DNA of 64,000 nt, taken from Chloroflexota bacterium. GTDB lineage: Bacteria > Chloroflexota > Limnocylindria > P2-11E. The notes beneath the pieces were generated by a model. The model had not been told where the DNA came from. It made no database searches and saw only the letters and a program-made list of their open reading frames with translations. The translations under genes and the position numbers were made by a program. This document shows, one piece after another, positions 1 to 7,873 of the stretch (position 1 is the first letter of the stretch; each line of letters starts with the position of its first letter). The stretch spans positions 1 to 64,000 of the forward strand of contig VBEZ01000166.1 in NCBI GenBank assembly GCA_005882255.1, written 5' to 3'.

Positions 1-145
1 GCTGGAGCGGATCGAGGTGCGCGACCGTGACGTAATAGAGGAACCAGGCGGCGTTGATGAGCGACCAGGCGAATCCGCCCCATGCTCCGAACAGCAGATA
101 GATGGACCGCGCGGACAGGCCGAAACGATCAGCGAACAACGACAT
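1..145 (-). CDS. MFS-type transporter, N-terminal fragment (runs off window)
   Basis: Only the first 48 codons are in the window; the gene continues past base 1. The translation starts MSLFADRFGLSARSIYLLFG and carries a hydrophobic helix (about residues 16-40) typical of the first membrane segment of a major facilitator transporter. ATG at 145 is directly preceded by GGAG; a TTG two codons later (139) would sit 6 bases from that GGAG and may be the true start. The substrate cannot be inferred. The 254 bases from 146 to 399, up to ppcA, hold nothing recognisable except the ppcA promoter. Confidence 0.55.
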   Translation of the reverse strand, partial: MSLFADRFGLSARSIYLLFGAWGGFAWSLINAAWFLYYVTVAHLDPLQ

Positions 146-386
146 CTCCGCAGGCGCAAATTGGGATGCGGCGGAGGAGTGCGCCGCGGGGGTTGCGTCA
201 GCTCAAGCGGATGATCGCGAGGTTCGAGCTAGGAGCGGACGCGGAGCGGCGCACCGTTGTTCGCTGTCATTCGGGTGCGCCTCCTTCGAAGTGGTGCGGC
301 CACAGTACCACCCGTCGACCCGAACTCCCGCGTGCGACGTGCACGACCCCTCTCGGACGAACTTGCCATGTCGTGAACACTGCCCG

Positions 387-392
387 TAGCGT
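387..392 (+). promoter_or_regulatory. -10-like hexamer of ppcA
   Basis: TAGCGT lies 7 bases before the GTG at 400. This spacing would put the transcription start at or next to the start codon, giving a leaderless mRNA. No convincing -35 or ribosome-binding site is visible. Confidence 0.35.
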
Positions 393-399
393 CGGCGCG

Positions 400-1893
400 G
401 TGAACACCGACGGTGGCATCGAGACTCGCGTACCGCGGGCGATGAGCACGCAGCACCCCGACAACGTCGCGACACCGATCTTCAGCCGCGACTCGCTGAT
501 GAGCGCGGAGGATGAGGTCCGCGAAGCCTTCTACGCCTTCGCCCACCTCGGTTGCGACGAGCAGATGTGGGACTTCGAGGGGAAGGAGGTCGACAACTTC
601 GTCGTCCAGAAGCTCCTTGCGTCGAACGAACAGTACTTTCGGGCAAATCCTCTCGGCGACCGGCTTCGCCTGACGCCCCGGGTGCCGAATCCTCGGTTCG
701 AGCGCGTGCAGGCGAAGGGCCTCCTCGAGGTGCTGCACAGCCTTCCGCGCCACGCCGATGCGGCCCGCCTCTTTTTCGGAGCGTCGCGCCCGCCGATCAT
801 CGAGTTGATCTTTCCGATGACGACCTCGGCCCTCGAGCTGGAGCGGATCCGCACCTATTACCTCCGCAACGTGGTCGAGGCCGCAAACGCGCCACTCGTC
901 CCTGGTGATATCTCCGTGTCGACGTGGTGTGGCGCGTTCGAGCCGGCCGACATCGGTGTCATCCCGCTGATCGAGGATCTGCCGTACCTCTTGGAGCCCG
1001 AGGCGATCGTAGCCGACTACGTATCGGGCAAGGATCTGCCGTACCAACGCGTGTTCATCGCCCGGTCCGATCCCGCGCTCAACTACGGCCTGATCGCCGC
1101 GGTCCTGGCGTCGCTGGTGGCGCTGGACAAGCTCGACGGCCTCGAGCAGCGCCTCGGGATCTCGATCCTGCCGATCATCGGATGCGGCAGCGCGCCGTTC
1201 CGCGGCGGACTGCGGCCGGACTCCACCGAGCACGTGCTGGCGACCTACCCGAGCGTTCAGACGTTCACGCTCCAGTCCGCGTTCAAGTACGACTACCCGA
1301 CCGAGCAGGTGCGTCGCGCGATCGAGACGCTCCGCGCGACGCCACGCGGTGCGCCGATGAAGGTCGCCACGGACGCGCGGCTGCTTGCCCTCATTTCGCG
1401 CGTGGCGGATCGGTACCGGGCCGAAGTGCGAGAGATCGCCGGACTCGTCAACCAGGTGGCGCCACATGTCCCGCGACGCCGTCTTCGCAAGCTGCACATC
1501 GGCCTGTTCGGTTATTCCCGGGAAGATCAGGACATGTCGCTTCCGCGCGCGATCACGTTCTGTGCGTCGCTCTACTCGGTCGGGTTACCACCCGAGCTGC
1601 TCGGTTTCGCCGCGCTCGACAGTGGCGAATGGGCATACGTCAAAGGGCTTGTACCGGGTCTCGCCTGCCACGTAGAAGAAGGACTCGCATTGCTCGATCC
1701 CGAGACCGAGCCAACGCTGCCGCCACTGGTCGCCGAAAGCGTGCGCGTTGCGCGCGAGCGGTGCATCGCGGAGCCGAACGGAGAGCACCTCGAGATCGTG
1801 CGTCAGATTCGCGCGCGCTTAGGCGACGGTCAGATGCATCTTTTGCCTGAGCTGATCACGCGCGCGGGAAGCGCGCGGAACTTTCTCGGATAG
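400..1893 (+). CDS. ppcA: Phosphoenolpyruvate carboxylase, archaeal type
   Basis: Carboxylates PEP to oxaloacetate, refilling the TCA cycle in the cytoplasm. The protein (497 aa) is the short archaeal-type enzyme, not the roughly 900-residue bacterial PEPC. Seen directly: the family signature MSTQHPDN near residue 15, CDEQMWDFEGKEVDN in the N-terminal third, SDPALNYG, GSAPFRGGLRPD near residue 263, RKLHIGLFGYSR near residue 363, and the family-typical end ARNFLG. Length matches the archaeal family (about 480-540 aa). GTG 400 was chosen because TAGCGT is 7 bases upstream and the conserved ETRVPRAMSTQHPDN stretch must be included; GTG 373 and ATG 442 are alternatives. It stands alone on the plus strand, followed by a tRNA on the other strand. 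Confidence 0.92.
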   Translation: MNTDGGIETRVPRAMSTQHPDNVATPIFSRDSLMSAEDEVREAFYAFAHLGCDEQMWDFEGKEVDNFVVQKLLASNEQYFRANPLGDRLRLTPRVPNPRFERVQAKGLLEVLHSLPRHADAARLFFGASRPPIIELIFPMTTSALELERIRTYYLRNVVEAANAPLVPGDISVSTWCGAFEPADIGVIPLIEDLPYLLEPEAIVADYVSGKDLPYQRVFIARSDPALNYGLIAAVLASLVALDKLDGLEQRLGISILPIIGCGSAPFRGGLRPDSTEHVLATYPSVQTFTLQSAFKYDYPTEQVRRAIETLRATPRGAPMKVATDARLLALISRVADRYRAEVREIAGLVNQVAPHVPRRRLRKLHIGLFGYSREDQDMSLPRAITFCASLYSVGLPPELLGFAALDSGEWAYVKGLVPGLACHVEEGLALLDPETEPTLPPLVAESVRVARERCIAEPNGEHLEIVRQIRARLGDGQMHLLPELITRAGSARNFLG

Positions 1894-1916
1894 GACCTTG
1901 ACGCGTCGTCGAACTG

Positions 1917-1987
1917 AGCGGGTGAGCAGAATCGGACTGCCACTTCAACCTTGGGAAGGTTGCGCGCTACCACTACGCCACACCCGC
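1917..1987 (-). tRNA. tRNA-Gly (CCC anticodon)
   Basis: On the minus strand a 71-base cloverleaf folds fully. The acceptor stem is GCGGGTG/CACCCGC with discriminator U, and the D arm is GCGT/GCGC around AGTGGTA. The anticodon stem is CAACC/GGTTG with loop TTCCCAA, giving anticodon CCC (codon GGG), and the T stem is GGCAG/CTGCT. The T loop reads TCCGATT, so position 55 is C rather than the usual U. CCA is not encoded. It sits between ppcA and the PIG-L gene and shows that the latter cannot start upstream of about 1990. Confidence 0.9.
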
Positions 1988-2000
1988 CTGAGTGCGCACC

Positions 2001-2006
2001 TATTCT
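2001..2006 (+). promoter_or_regulatory. -10-like hexamer of the PIG-L gene
   Basis: TATTCT ends 7 bases before the GTG at 2014. With no Shine-Dalgarno sequence present, this fits leaderless transcription. Confidence 0.35.
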
Positions 2007-2013
2007 AGTCAAC

Positions 2014-2892
2014 GTGAAGTTCGACAAGGACCTCGTCATCGAGCGCGCGATGGTGATCTACGCCCACCCCGACGACGCCGAGTTCGGCGTGGCCGGCACC
2101 GTCGCGAAATGGGCGAAGGCCGGCGTCGAGGTCACGTATTGCATGGTCACCAACGGCGCGTCGGGGTCGCAGGATCCGGACATGACGCGCGAGAAGCTGC
2201 GCGACACCCGCTACGACGAACAGCGGAAAGCCGCGAAGATCCTCGGCGTCAAGCACGTCGTCTTTCTCGGCTACGAGGACGGTTACCTCTACCCGACGCT
2301 CGAGGTCCGAAAGGACGTCGCGCGTCAGGTGCGCATCCACAAGCCCGACGTGATCATCGCCATGGACCCGCGCTTCCGCGTCGCCGACGAGGGCTACATC
2401 AACCACCCCGACCACATCGCCGCTGGCGAGGTCGCGCTTCGCACGATCAACCCCGACGCCTCGACGCGCCAGATGTTCCCCGAGCTCTGGCGTGACGAGA
2501 AGCTCGAGCCACACAAGCCGAAGGCGCTCTTCCTCGAGACCTTCGGCGAAGGGGGCACGGTCGTCGACATCAGCCAGACGATGGACACGAAGATCAAGGC
2601 GCTGCTCGTGCACAAATCGCAGCTCGGACCGGAAGCGGCGGGGTTCATACGCGATTGGAACAAGCGCACCGGAAAGTCAGCGGGCTACAAGTTCGGTGAG
2701 TCCTACAAGGTCATCCGGCTCGACCGCGAGCCCGCCGCCGAGACGAAGCCTCGACGCCGCGCTCGTCCGGCAGGCGCGGCGTCCAGAGGTGGCGCCCGAG
2801 CGCGACGTTCCGTCCCGCGAACGTCACGCCCTCGCGCTGCAGGCGCCCGCGCTGCGAAACGAAGTGGGGCGCGAGCCCGCCGCTCGCGTTGA
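2014..2892 (+). CDS. PIG-L/LmbE family deacetylase with basic C-terminal tail
   Basis: A zinc-dependent N-deacetylase of the PIG-L (LmbE) superfamily; members remove acetyl groups from GlcNAc-type substrates such as mycothiol or bacillithiol precursors. The exact substrate is unknown. Metal-binding motifs are visible: AHPDDAEFG at about residues 17-25 and NHPDH at about 130-134, with HVVFLGYEDG between them. The recognisable domain ends near residue 235. The last 55 or so residues are a low-complexity Arg/Ala/Pro tail, which is exactly the part lying antisense to the convergent MGMT-like gene. GTG 2014 was chosen because the upstream tRNA blocks earlier starts and TATTCT lies 7 bases upstream; ATG 2050 is possible but leaves almost nothing before AHPDD. 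Confidence 0.82.
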   Translation: MKFDKDLVIERAMVIYAHPDDAEFGVAGTVAKWAKAGVEVTYCMVTNGASGSQDPDMTREKLRDTRYDEQRKAAKILGVKHVVFLGYEDGYLYPTLEVRKDVARQVRIHKPDVIIAMDPRFRVADEGYINHPDHIAAGEVALRTINPDASTRQMFPELWRDEKLEPHKPKALFLETFGEGGTVVDISQTMDTKIKALLVHKSQLGPEAAGFIRDWNKRTGKSAGYKFGESYKVIRLDREPAAETKPRRRARPAGAASRGGARARRSVPRTSRPRAAGARAAKRSGARARRSR

Positions 2893-3064
2893 CGACGCGG
2901 TGGCACGGCACGCTCGGGTCGTCGCAGTGGTGCAGCGCCAGGCCGGCGAACCGCGCGGCGCGCGCGTAGCCGGCGACCATCGCCACCATCCCGTACGTCG
3001 CGACCCGACCGCGCGGGATGCGGCGCACGACGTCGTAGATCCGGTCGTATCGCTCGCCGTCCAC
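2711..3064 (-). CDS. MGMT/ATL family DNA alkyltransferase-like protein with PCHR cysteine
   Basis: Corresponds to the DNA-binding and active-site domain of O6-alkylguanine DNA alkyltransferase, without the N-terminal domain (117 aa). Motifs seen: IPRGRVATYG (residues 16-25, helix-turn-helix region) and PCHRVV at 53-58, with the alkyl-acceptor Cys54 present. Short alkyltransferase-like (ATL) proteins usually have Trp here, so this one could still accept alkyl groups; activity is inference. The conserved domain ends near residue 95 and the last 22 or so residues are basic filler overlapping the PIG-L tail. GTG start: the upstream transporter stop TAG and this GTG share one base (TAGTG), so the two are probably cotranscribed. 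Confidence 0.8.
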   Translation of the reverse strand: MDGERYDRIYDVVRRIPRGRVATYGMVAMVAGYARAARFAGLALHHCDDPSVPCHRVVNASGGLAPHFVSQRGRLQREGVTFAGRNVALGRHLWTPRLPDERGVEASSRRRARGRAG

Positions 3065-5803
3065 TAGCGCGCCGGCGCCGCGGCCCGAGACAGCTCGCGA
3101 ACGCGTCGCGTGAGCACGATCAACATGGCGTGACTCGCTTCAGGGCGCTCGCGGAGGATCGTCTCGAGCTCGCGTCGTCCGATCCGTAGCGCACGCACGG
3201 TGCCCCGCGCGACGAGCGAGGCGCTGCGGGGCTCGCCGTCGAGCACCGCCATCTCACCGACGTACTCACCGCGCCTGCGTCTCGCGATCTCGGCGCCGCC
3301 GGTGACCACGCCGACCTCACCGTCGACGATGACGAGCAGCTCGTTGCCGGCATCGCCCTCGCGCGCGATGAAGGTGCCGTCTTCGTACAGCTGTTCTCCT
3401 GCGACCGCCGCGATCTGCTTGAGGTCGCCGGGCGGGAGCTCGGCGAACAGCGGCACGTGACGCAAGAACAAGATGCGCTCCATCGTCGGTAGCGTCGCAA
3501 GAGTTTCCATCGCGGCACCTCCCATTGGCGTACGTCGAACGGTCGCGAACGCGCAGACGTCGCGTATCCACTCGTCCTCGTCTCCGCGCAGTTCGGTCAG
3601 GTCCGTAGCTCTGTCGGCCGGCGTGAGATCCTCGAAGATAGCGAGCAACGGTCGCACGAGCTCGCGATCACCGACCGCGTCGAGCGCCTCGACCGCATTG
3701 GCGCGCTGGACACGATCGCGGCTCCGCAGTCCGGTGAGCGCGGCCCCGTACGCATCGTCGGGCGCAAGGGCCGCAAGCGCACCGAGCGCGATCGCCCCGT
3801 GGGTCCGTGCGGCGCGCACGAGTGCGTCACGTGCGAAAGCGGCGCGCTCCTCTTCAACGCGCAATCCGCGCGCGACGGCGTGATAGCGCACCGCAAGCGC
3901 CGCGCGTCGACGCGCGACGTCTCGCGCGCGGCCGGCGACAGCCGCCGCGGGCATCCGTCGCAGGGCGTCGAGGGCGTCGTCTACGGCGGTCCCGTCCTCG
4001 ATCGCGCTCATCGTGACCTCGAGCGCCGGCGTACCCAGCTTCACGAGTGCGTCGGCGGCGGCGATACGCACCGCGCGAACCTCGTCGCGGATCGCGGCGG
4101 CCAGGAGCGGCAATGCCGCGGGGCCGGCCGCTGGCAGCGAGCGGACGGCGGCCGCGCGTACGCGCCCGTCGGCGTCAGTTGCGAGGTCCATGATCGCGTC
4201 CGCAGCCGCGCTCCCGCGCGACTGCCCGAGGCCGCGAACGGCGACGAGCCTCAGTTCCGCATCATCCGAGCGCAACAGAGTGTCGAGCGTCGCCCAGGCC
4301 CGAGGCTCGATCTCGAGGAGAGCAGCGGCGCATGTCGCGCGCACCGCGGGATCGTCGTCTTCGAGGTGCGTACGCAATGTGGGCGCGTCGTAACGTGCGA
4401 TCGCGTTCGCTGCGACGCGACGCACGTCATCGTCGGTGTCATCGAGCGCGGCGACGAGCAGATCGCCCTGGTCGGCGAGCTGACCCAGCACCTCGACCGC
4501 GATGCGTCGTGTTCGTGGATCGGCATCCCCCGCGGCGGCGCGGGCCGCCGACACGGCGGCGCCGTCGCGCCGGAAGCCGCCGAAGGGCTCCTCCTCGCCG
4601 GTGAAGACGATCGGCTGCCCGGTCCGAAGCGTTCGCACGAGCGCGCCCGTGTATTGGCGCGACGCGCGCCACCAGACGTAGGCGGTGACCAGCGCCGCGC
4701 CGAGCCCGATGGCGGCGAGCTGGCTCGTGTCGAGCGCGCGGTCGCCGATCAGCAGCACGGCGCCGGCGATCACGATGCCGGCCTGATCGGGCACGCCGTT
4801 CACGAACGCGCGGACCTGATCGCGGCGTTCCCGCGGGATCACGTTGAAGACCGACTCGTAGGCCGGGCTCGCGATGCCTTGGAGGTATAGGAGCTGTGCG
4901 AAACGGAAGCCGACGAGAGCGGCGAACTCCGTGCGCGTGACGAGCAGCGAGGCAAAGCCGGCCGCGTACAGCAACGGGAAGACGAGGATCGCGGCCATGA
5001 TGCCGACGCGCGCGAAGAGCCGGTTCGCGACGAAGAGCGACGCGAGGAACGCCGCGCCGGTCGACGCGCCACCGAAGAGGCCGAAGAACCCCGCGAGCTG
5101 TTCGGCGCTGGGGTAAGCCCGCGTCGCGGCCTTCGCGAACGGGAACGTGAGCGAGAAGTAGAGCACGGCGAAGAGCACGGTCGCCGCCGACACCGCGCGC
5201 CACAGCGGTGAAGAACGTACGTACCGGTAGCCGGCCTGCATGTCCTGGATCAGGCTCGCTCCCGCGCGTGTCGGCGCGACGACGTGCCGACTGAGGAGCG
5301 TGCGCGCAACGAAGAAGGCCAGCACCAGCGAACCGGACCAGAAGGCGAGCAGGTTCTCCGTGCCGAGGAGCTCAGCGAGCGGGCGGGTGAGGAAGCCACC
5401 GACGACGCCGCCGAAGATCCCGCTGGCCGCGAACAATGGGAACAGCCGTTTGGCCTGACGCGTGTCGCACACGATCGCCGCGACGCCCCACGCGAGCATG
5501 CCCTGCAGCAGGGGCCAGCACGAGCGGCAGTGCAAGGTAGACGCGGACGCGGGCAACGCGTCCCAGCACCGCTGTGATCGCGAGCGAGGCGATGAAGTTC
5601 GAGACGCCGAGCGCCATGTAGAGCGCCGGCAACGCGGAGGTGCCCTGCCGCGAGAAGAACAGGGCCTCGATGGCGTTGCCGCCAACCGTCCCGCCGGCGG
5701 CAACAAGGAACGTCATCGCGAGCACCAGCGAGACGGTGCGCTCCTCGCCGGCGCGGACTTTGAAGAGATCCGCGAGCTGTTTCGTCAATCCGGCGAACAG
5801 CAT
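3064..5803 (-). CDS. Npt/MFS-like membrane transporter fused to HEAT repeats and a cNMP-binding domain (single-base frameshift)
   Basis: Starts at ATG 5803 and, after correcting one frameshift, encodes about 912 aa. The N-terminal 400 or so residues form around 12 hydrophobic helices resembling the ATP/ADP translocase-like (Npt1/Npt2, MFS-superfamily) group. Next come alanine-rich HEAT-type repeats (about 430-770) with recurring DDDVRR, DPAVRA and DAELRL motifs. The last 130 residues are a cyclic-nucleotide-binding fold: FIAREGDAGNELLVIVDGEV, then GEYVGEMAVLDGEPRSAS. The reading frame breaks at GGGG (5511-5514 on the plus strand). Removing one G joins ...YLALPLVLA to LLQGMLAWGV, and the length 2740-1 is divisible by 3. 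It follows the Ser/Thr kinase by 12 bp. The transported substrate is unknown; ligand gating by cNMP is inference. Confidence 0.72.
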
Positions 5804-5815
5804 GCGCCAGTGGAC

Positions 5816-7702
5816 CTAGCGGACCGGCAGTCTCCGCGCGGCGACCGATGGGGCAGCCTCTTCCTCGGGCTCCGGTCGCTGGGTCGCGCCGATGATCACG
5901 CCGAATGCCGTCGCGAACGCCACGCCGACCATCGCAGCGACGAGGAGCACGGTGTCGGCTGGCCGTCCGGCCGCGTTGTCCAGAGGACCCCAGGTGATGA
6001 ACAGCAGGTACAGGATGGCCGCGCCGGACATGACGCCGACGAACTGCGCGGCCACGTACAGCGAGAACCAGCGCTTCGGCCTGCGCAGGAGCGTGTCGAA
6101 GAACGTCCGCAGCATCCGTGTGACCGACCAGACCGTGAGGCCGGCGATCGTCCATGCGATGACGGTGGCCAGCGCGGCCACGTCAGCGCCGACCAGCCGC
6201 GAGACGAGCGCGGCCATCTGAGAGATCAGCGTCTCGGGATTCATGACGTCGCCGAACGAGCTCCCACGCCCCTGCAGTACGCCGATGAGCGCGCTTTTCG
6301 TGTCGACCGCGCGCAATGTGCTGAACAGCGTTTCCTGCCGCAGCGTGAAGCCGGTCTGGACGAACGGACCGAGCGACTGCTCGCCGGCAGCGATCGCGAA
6401 GATCACCGTGAGGATCGCGCCCCACGTCGCCGTGATCACGCCCATCAGTCCGTCTATCGCGGCGGCCGTCAGGATGAAGGCCGGCGCGAGGCCGAGCGGC
6501 GCGGTGACCGGCATCGCCATGGCCATGATCGCCTGCTCGCTGCGTACGTCCCGTAGCCACACCCACACACCCATGAGCGCGAACAGGACCGCGAGCCCCG
6601 GCACGAACAGGAAGATGAGGACGGTCTCGATGGCCCAGGCGACCGCGAGGGCGACGCCGAGCTGGCCCGCGAACGCGACGATCGCCACGAGGCCCGCCGC
6701 CGCCAGCGACGTGGTGAGACCGAAGCTCGCGAGGACCATGAGGGCGAAGACTGGAAGCGCGGCCATGAACGCGAAGAAGACGCGACGGATCGGCTGGCCG
6801 TAATTCGACAGAAGCGCGACGACGGGACTCTGGTCGACCGTCGGCACGAAGTCGGCGATGGGTTCCGTCATCACGGGCGCGACGCGCGTCGTCGCAAGCT
6901 CTTTGTCGATGTTCTCGATGGCGGCCAGCGCCTTCGCGAAGTCGCTTGCCTTCTGGTAGCGCAGGTTGGGTTGCTTCGCGAGCGCCTTGAGGACGACCGT
7001 GTCGAGCTCCTTTGGCAGCGACGGTCGCAGGTGGCTCGGTGGCACCGGCATGCGGACGACGTGGTCGCGCATGAGGACACCGGCGCTCGTGCTCGTGAAC
7101 GGCGGCTGACCCACGAGCATCTCGTAGAGGACGAGGCCCAGACCATAGACGTCGCTCTGGACCGAGGCGTGCTTGCCCTCGACGCGCTCCGGCGCGACGT
7201 ACATCGCGGTCGCGTAGAGCTCCGGGGTCGCCGCATCCTCCTTGGGCGTGCGGGCGATGCCGAAGTCGGCGATCTTCGCATGGTCGTTCGCGTCGAACAG
7301 GATGTTCGACGGCTTGAGGTCCGCGTGGATGATGCCCTTCGAGTGGGCGAACGCGAGGCCGTTCGCGATCTCGACGGCGATGCGCACCGCGTCGGCGGCC
7401 TTGAGCGGACCCGTCCGCTCGATGCGGCCCTTGAGCGATCCGCCCGCGAGGTGCTCCATCACGATGTACGGAAGGTTGTCGACCTCGCCCACGTCGAAGA
7501 CCGAGACGATATTCGCGTGGGAGAGTTGGGCAAGCGAGCGCGCTTCCTTCACGAACATGCTGCGCAGGTTGCCGTCGGCGGCGGCCGCGGTGTCGAGGAC
7601 CTTGATGGCGACCTCGCGCTTGAGCGCGGTGTCCTGCGCCAGGTAGACCTGGGAAGACCCACCGGTGCCTAGCGGTTGAGAGATCTGGTAGCGCTTATCC
7701 AG
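5816..7702 (-). CDS. Membrane Ser/Thr protein kinase (non-RD, multi-spanning C-terminus), CTG start
   Basis: Hanks-type kinase domain in residues 1-275 and an integral membrane C-terminus with eight or nine hydrophobic segments (about 300-600). Seen: glycine loop GTGGSSQVYLA (12-22), VAIK with Lys34, catalytic HADLKPSN (Asp128) with Ala in place of the Arg of HRD, DFG (Asp146), and APE followed by DVYGLGLVLYEML. The first ATG (7558) would cut off the glycine loop and Lys34, so the start must be upstream. In frame the only plausible start is CTG at 7702, 6 bases after AGGAG; a stop lies further up. No extracellular sensor such as PASTA repeats is seen; the membrane part may itself sense or anchor. 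Probably cotranscribed with the transporter and MGMT-like genes downstream. Confidence 0.8.
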   Translation of the reverse strand: MDKRYQISQPLGTGGSSQVYLAQDTALKREVAIKVLDTAAAADGNLRSMFVKEARSLAQLSHANIVSVFDVGEVDNLPYIVMEHLAGGSLKGRIERTGPLKAADAVRIAVEIANGLAFAHSKGIIHADLKPSNILFDANDHAKIADFGIARTPKEDAATPELYATAMYVAPERVEGKHASVQSDVYGLGLVLYEMLVGQPPFTSTSAGVLMRDHVVRMPVPPSHLRPSLPKELDTVVLKALAKQPNLRYQKASDFAKALAAIENIDKELATTRVAPVMTEPIADFVPTVDQSPVVALLSNYGQPIRRVFFAFMAALPVFALMVLASFGLTTSLAAAGLVAIVAFAGQLGVALAVAWAIETVLIFLFVPGLAVLFALMGVWVWLRDVRSEQAIMAMAMPVTAPLGLAPAFILTAAAIDGLMGVITATWGAILTVIFAIAAGEQSLGPFVQTGFTLRQETLFSTLRAVDTKSALIGVLQGRGSSFGDVMNPETLISQMAALVSRLVGADVAALATVIAWTIAGLTVWSVTRMLRTFFDTLLRRPKRWFSLYVAAQFVGVMSGAAILYLLFITWGPLDNAAGRPADTVLLVAAMVGVAFATAFGVIIGATQRPEPEEEAAPSVAARRLPVR

Positions 7703-7743
7703 TACACGCTCCTGCGCGAGTTCGCTGAGCCGACCGCGGGCCG

Positions 7744-7749
7744 ACTATA
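7744..7749 (-). promoter_or_regulatory. -10 element upstream of the Ser/Thr kinase gene
   Basis: TATAGT on the minus strand, about 41 bases before the CTG 7702 start, would give a leader of some 35 bases that includes the AGGAG ribosome site. The -35 is weak. The rest of 7703-7873 shows nothing recognisable. Confidence 0.4.
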
Positions 7750-7873
7750 CCGCCCGACCTCCGGCCAGCCTGCGATGAGCAAACGGGCTGACGGCCATCG
7801 CCGTTACCCACCCGCCCGGCGGCCCGACGGTCGGCGTGGCCTCGCCACCGAACGGATACCGGACGGTGCTCGG

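Noticed and set aside
228-250. GGTTCGAGCT resembling a tRNA T loop
   Set aside because: No acceptor, D or anticodon stems can be folded around it on either strand.
229-1497. Long open frame on the minus strand opposite ppcA
   Set aside because: Mirror frame of a GC-rich gene; ppcA is unmistakable and the antisense translation is Arg-rich with no domain.
3799-4890. 363-codon plus-strand frame opposite the HEAT/cNMP transporter
   Set aside because: Low-complexity Arg/Ala translation; the minus strand carries the conserved protein.
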